From DATIRA01 sp964553405 (lineage in GTDB: Bacteria > Pseudomonadota > Gammaproteobacteria > Steroidobacterales > Steroidobacteraceae), in NCBI GenBank assembly GCA_964553405.1, contig CAZKLS010000126.1, positions 1 to 7,269 on the forward strand: a stretch of 7,269 nt of DNA, written 5' to 3'. Shown here piece after piece: positions 5,783-7,269 of the stretch (within the stretch, counting starts at the first letter, position 1; each line of letters opens with the position of its first letter). The position numbers and the translations under genes were made by a program. The notes below the pieces were generated by a model, which saw only the letters and a list, made by a program, of their open reading frames with translations, was not told the origin of the DNA and did not search any database.

Positions 5783-7269
5783 TCAGACCAGTACGCGCTC
5801 GATTCCGCCGTCGTTCGCACGGCTCACGTAGTCGGTCAGCCAGTGCTCACCGAGCAGGTGCCTGGCCATCTCGACGACGATGTAGTCGGCCCCGGTCCCG
5901 GCGTCGTCGTCGTAGCGGCTGAGCCCCTGCAGGCAGGACGGGCAACTGGTCAGCACCTTGACCGGCCCGTCGAAGCCGTCGCCGCGTACCCGTGCCGCTC
6001 CCTGCTCCATTTCCCGCTGCTTGCGGAAGCGGACCTGGGTCGCGACGTCCGGACGCGATACGGCGAAGGTCCCGGACTCGCCACAGCAGCGGTCGTTCTT
6101 CTCGATCCGCCCGTTGGCTTCGGCGTTCATCAGCGTGTTGACCACTGCGAGCGGGTCACGCTGCTTGATCGGCGAGTGGCAGGGGTCGTGGTACATGTAG
6201 CGCGCGCCGGTCACGCCTTCGAGCCTGACGCCCTTCTCGAGCAGGTATTCGTGGATGTCGAGCAGCCGGCTGCCCGGGAAGATGTCCTCGAAGCGGTAGT
6301 CCTCGAGCTGGTCCTGGCAGGTGCCACAGCTGACGATCACCGTGCCGATGTCGAGGTAGTTCAGCGTGTTGGCCACCCGGTGCAGCAGCACGCGATTCTC
6401 GGTGATCATCCGGTCGGCCCGGTCGAACTGCCCGGAGCCGCGCTGCGGGTAGCCGCAACACAGGTAGCCGGGCGGCAGTACCGTCTGCACGCCGAGTTGC
6501 CAGAGCATCGCCTGCGTTGCGAGGCCGACCTGCGAGAACAACCGCTCCGAACCGCAGCCGGGAAAGTAGAACACGGCCTCCGTCTCGGCGGAGGTCCGTG
6601 CCGGGTCGCGGATGACCGGCACGTAGTTGCGGTCCTCGATGTCGAGCAGCGCACGCGCGGTCCTGCTCGGCAGTCCGGTAGGCAGCCGCTTGTTCACGAA
6701 GTGCACCACCTGCTCGCGGACCGGCGGCCTGCCGCCCGTGGTCGAGGGCGGACGCTGCGTCTGGGCGCGGCCCAGCCTGCGGACGGCGCCGTGCGCCGCG
6801 CGCTGCGCCCGGTAGCCCCAGCCGATCATCAGCCGGCGCGCGGCGCGGATCGTGTCCGGGCTGGAGGCGTTCAGGAAGAACATCGAGGCGGCCGTGCCCG
6901 GGTTGAACCGCTTGCGGCCCATGCGGCGCAGCAGGTCGCGCATCGCCATCGAGACGTCCCCGAAGTCGATGTCCACGGGGCAGGGCGTCTCGCACTTGTG
7001 GCAGACGGTGCAGTGATCGGCGACGTCGGAGAAGGAGTCCCAGTGCTGCAACGAGACGCCGCGGCGCGTCTGTTCCTCGTAGAGGAAGGCCTCGATCAGC
7101 AGCGAGGTCGCTAGGATCTTGTTGCGCGGCGAGTACAGCAGGTTGGCGCCGGGGACATGCGTCGAGCAGACCGGCTTGCACTTGCCGCAGCGCAGGCAGC
7201 TCTTGATCGCGTCGGAGATCGAGGCGATGTCCGACTGCTGCATGATCAGCGATTCGTGTCCGAGCAGGT
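5783..7269 (-). CDS. DUF3683-type FAD/Fe-S oxidoreductase, C-terminal Fe-S/CCG part (5' end outside window)
   Basis: The frame stays open to the right edge, reading LLGHESLIMQQSDI across the ATG at 7243, so that ATG is internal. What is visible matches the C-terminal third of the large (>1200-residue) DUF3683 FAD/FMN-binding oxidoreductases of beta- and gammaproteobacteria; the FAD-binding domains would lie off the window. Numbering from the internal Met, there are two ferredoxin-type clusters, CLRCGKCKPVC (16-26) and CTVCHKCETPC (78-88). Then come two CCG domains: C230...CCG 262-264...CGTC 306-309, and DPCH C355...CCG 386-388...CPSC 434-437. CCG domains resemble those of GlpC, HdrB and LutA/GlcF-type proteins and bind an unusual Fe-S cluster or pass electrons to quinones. 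The full enzyme is probably a 2-hydroxy-acid (D-lactate-like) dehydrogenase feeding the respiratory chain, but the substrate is unproven. All cysteine motifs are intact. It is followed after 8 bases by the next ATG of the GDPD gene. Confidence 0.9.
   Translation of the reverse strand, partial: LLGHESLIMQQSDIASISDAIKSCLRCGKCKPVCSTHVPGANLLYSPRNKILATSLLIEAFLYEEQTRRGVSLQHWDSFSDVADHCTVCHKCETPCPVDIDFGDVSMAMRDLLRRMGRKRFNPGTAASMFFLNASSPDTIRAARRLMIGWGYRAQRAAHGAVRRLGRAQTQRPPSTTGGRPPVREQVVHFVNKRLPTGLPSRTARALLDIEDRNYVPVIRDPARTSAETEAVFYFPGCGSERLFSQVGLATQAMLWQLGVQTVLPPGYLCCGYPQRGSGQFDRADRMITENRVLLHRVANTLNYLDIGTVIVSCGTCQDQLEDYRFEDIFPGSRLLDIHEYLLEKGVRLEGVTGARYMYHDPCHSPIKQRDPLAVVNTLMNAEANGRIEKNDRCCGESGTFAVSRPDVATQVRFRKQREMEQGAARVRGDGFDGPVKVLTSCPSCLQGLSRYDDDAGTGADYIVVEMARHLLGEHWLTDYVSRANDGGIERVLV

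Noticed and set aside
4594..5820. 408-codon leftward open frame inside the GDPD gene
   Set aside because: It is in a different frame from the GDPD and membrane domains, is Arg/Ala/Gly-rich and lacks membrane segments or motifs; a shadow.
5747..7114. 455-codon rightward open frame opposite the oxidoreductase
   Set aside because: It is antisense to a gene with intact Fe-S motifs. The product is a low-complexity Ala/Arg/Val/Asp mix with no recognisable domain, typical of a GC-bias shadow.

Overview
The window is strongly GC-rich. It comes from a Gram-negative bacterium, most likely a gammaproteobacterium, possibly an uncultured lineage. The evidence is lipoprotein signal peptides, an outer-membrane beta-barrel ending in phenylalanine, and DUF4124-, DUF4404- and DUF3683-type proteins, which are typical of beta- and gammaproteobacteria. 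I see no mobile element, CRISPR array, tRNA or rRNA. Coding density is high and no gene-free stretch exceeds about 130 bases. Many long antisense open frames are by-products of the GC bias.

Layout. The left edge (1-503, +) holds the C-terminal part of a pirin-family protein whose start lies outside the window. It converges on a leftward cluster of small envelope or unknown genes. Read in the direction of transcription (right to left) these are: a DUF4404-family protein (3100-2837), an unrecognised 99-residue protein with three cysteines (2714-2415), a secreted DUF4124-like protein (2314-1817), a META/HslJ-like lipoprotein (1767-1288) and a lipoprotein joining an MliC-type lysozyme-inhibitor domain to a COG3650-like domain (1284-553). 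The last two are 3 bases apart and are surely co-transcribed. A short AT-rich island separates the DUF4404 gene from the 99-residue gene.

Divergent from the DUF4404 gene is a rightward gene for a 217-residue outer-membrane beta-barrel protein (3229-3882), with a good ribosome binding site and a recognisable -10 box. It converges, with 29 bases between the stops, on a second leftward operon. That operon enters from the right edge with a large FAD/Fe-S oxidoreductase of the DUF3683 type (C-terminal Fe-S and CCG part only, 7269-5783). After 8 bases it continues with a membrane-anchored glycerophosphodiester phosphodiesterase (5768-3912).

The theme is cell-envelope maintenance: lysozyme inhibition, secreted small domains, an outer-membrane barrel and phospholipid head-group turnover, next to a respiratory-type oxidoreductase. 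I found no clear sign of a wholly new system. The points most worth checking are the MliC-COG3650 fusion beside a META lipoprotein, two hairpins covering the start regions of consecutive leftward genes, the cysteine-bearing orphan protein, and the AT-rich island.
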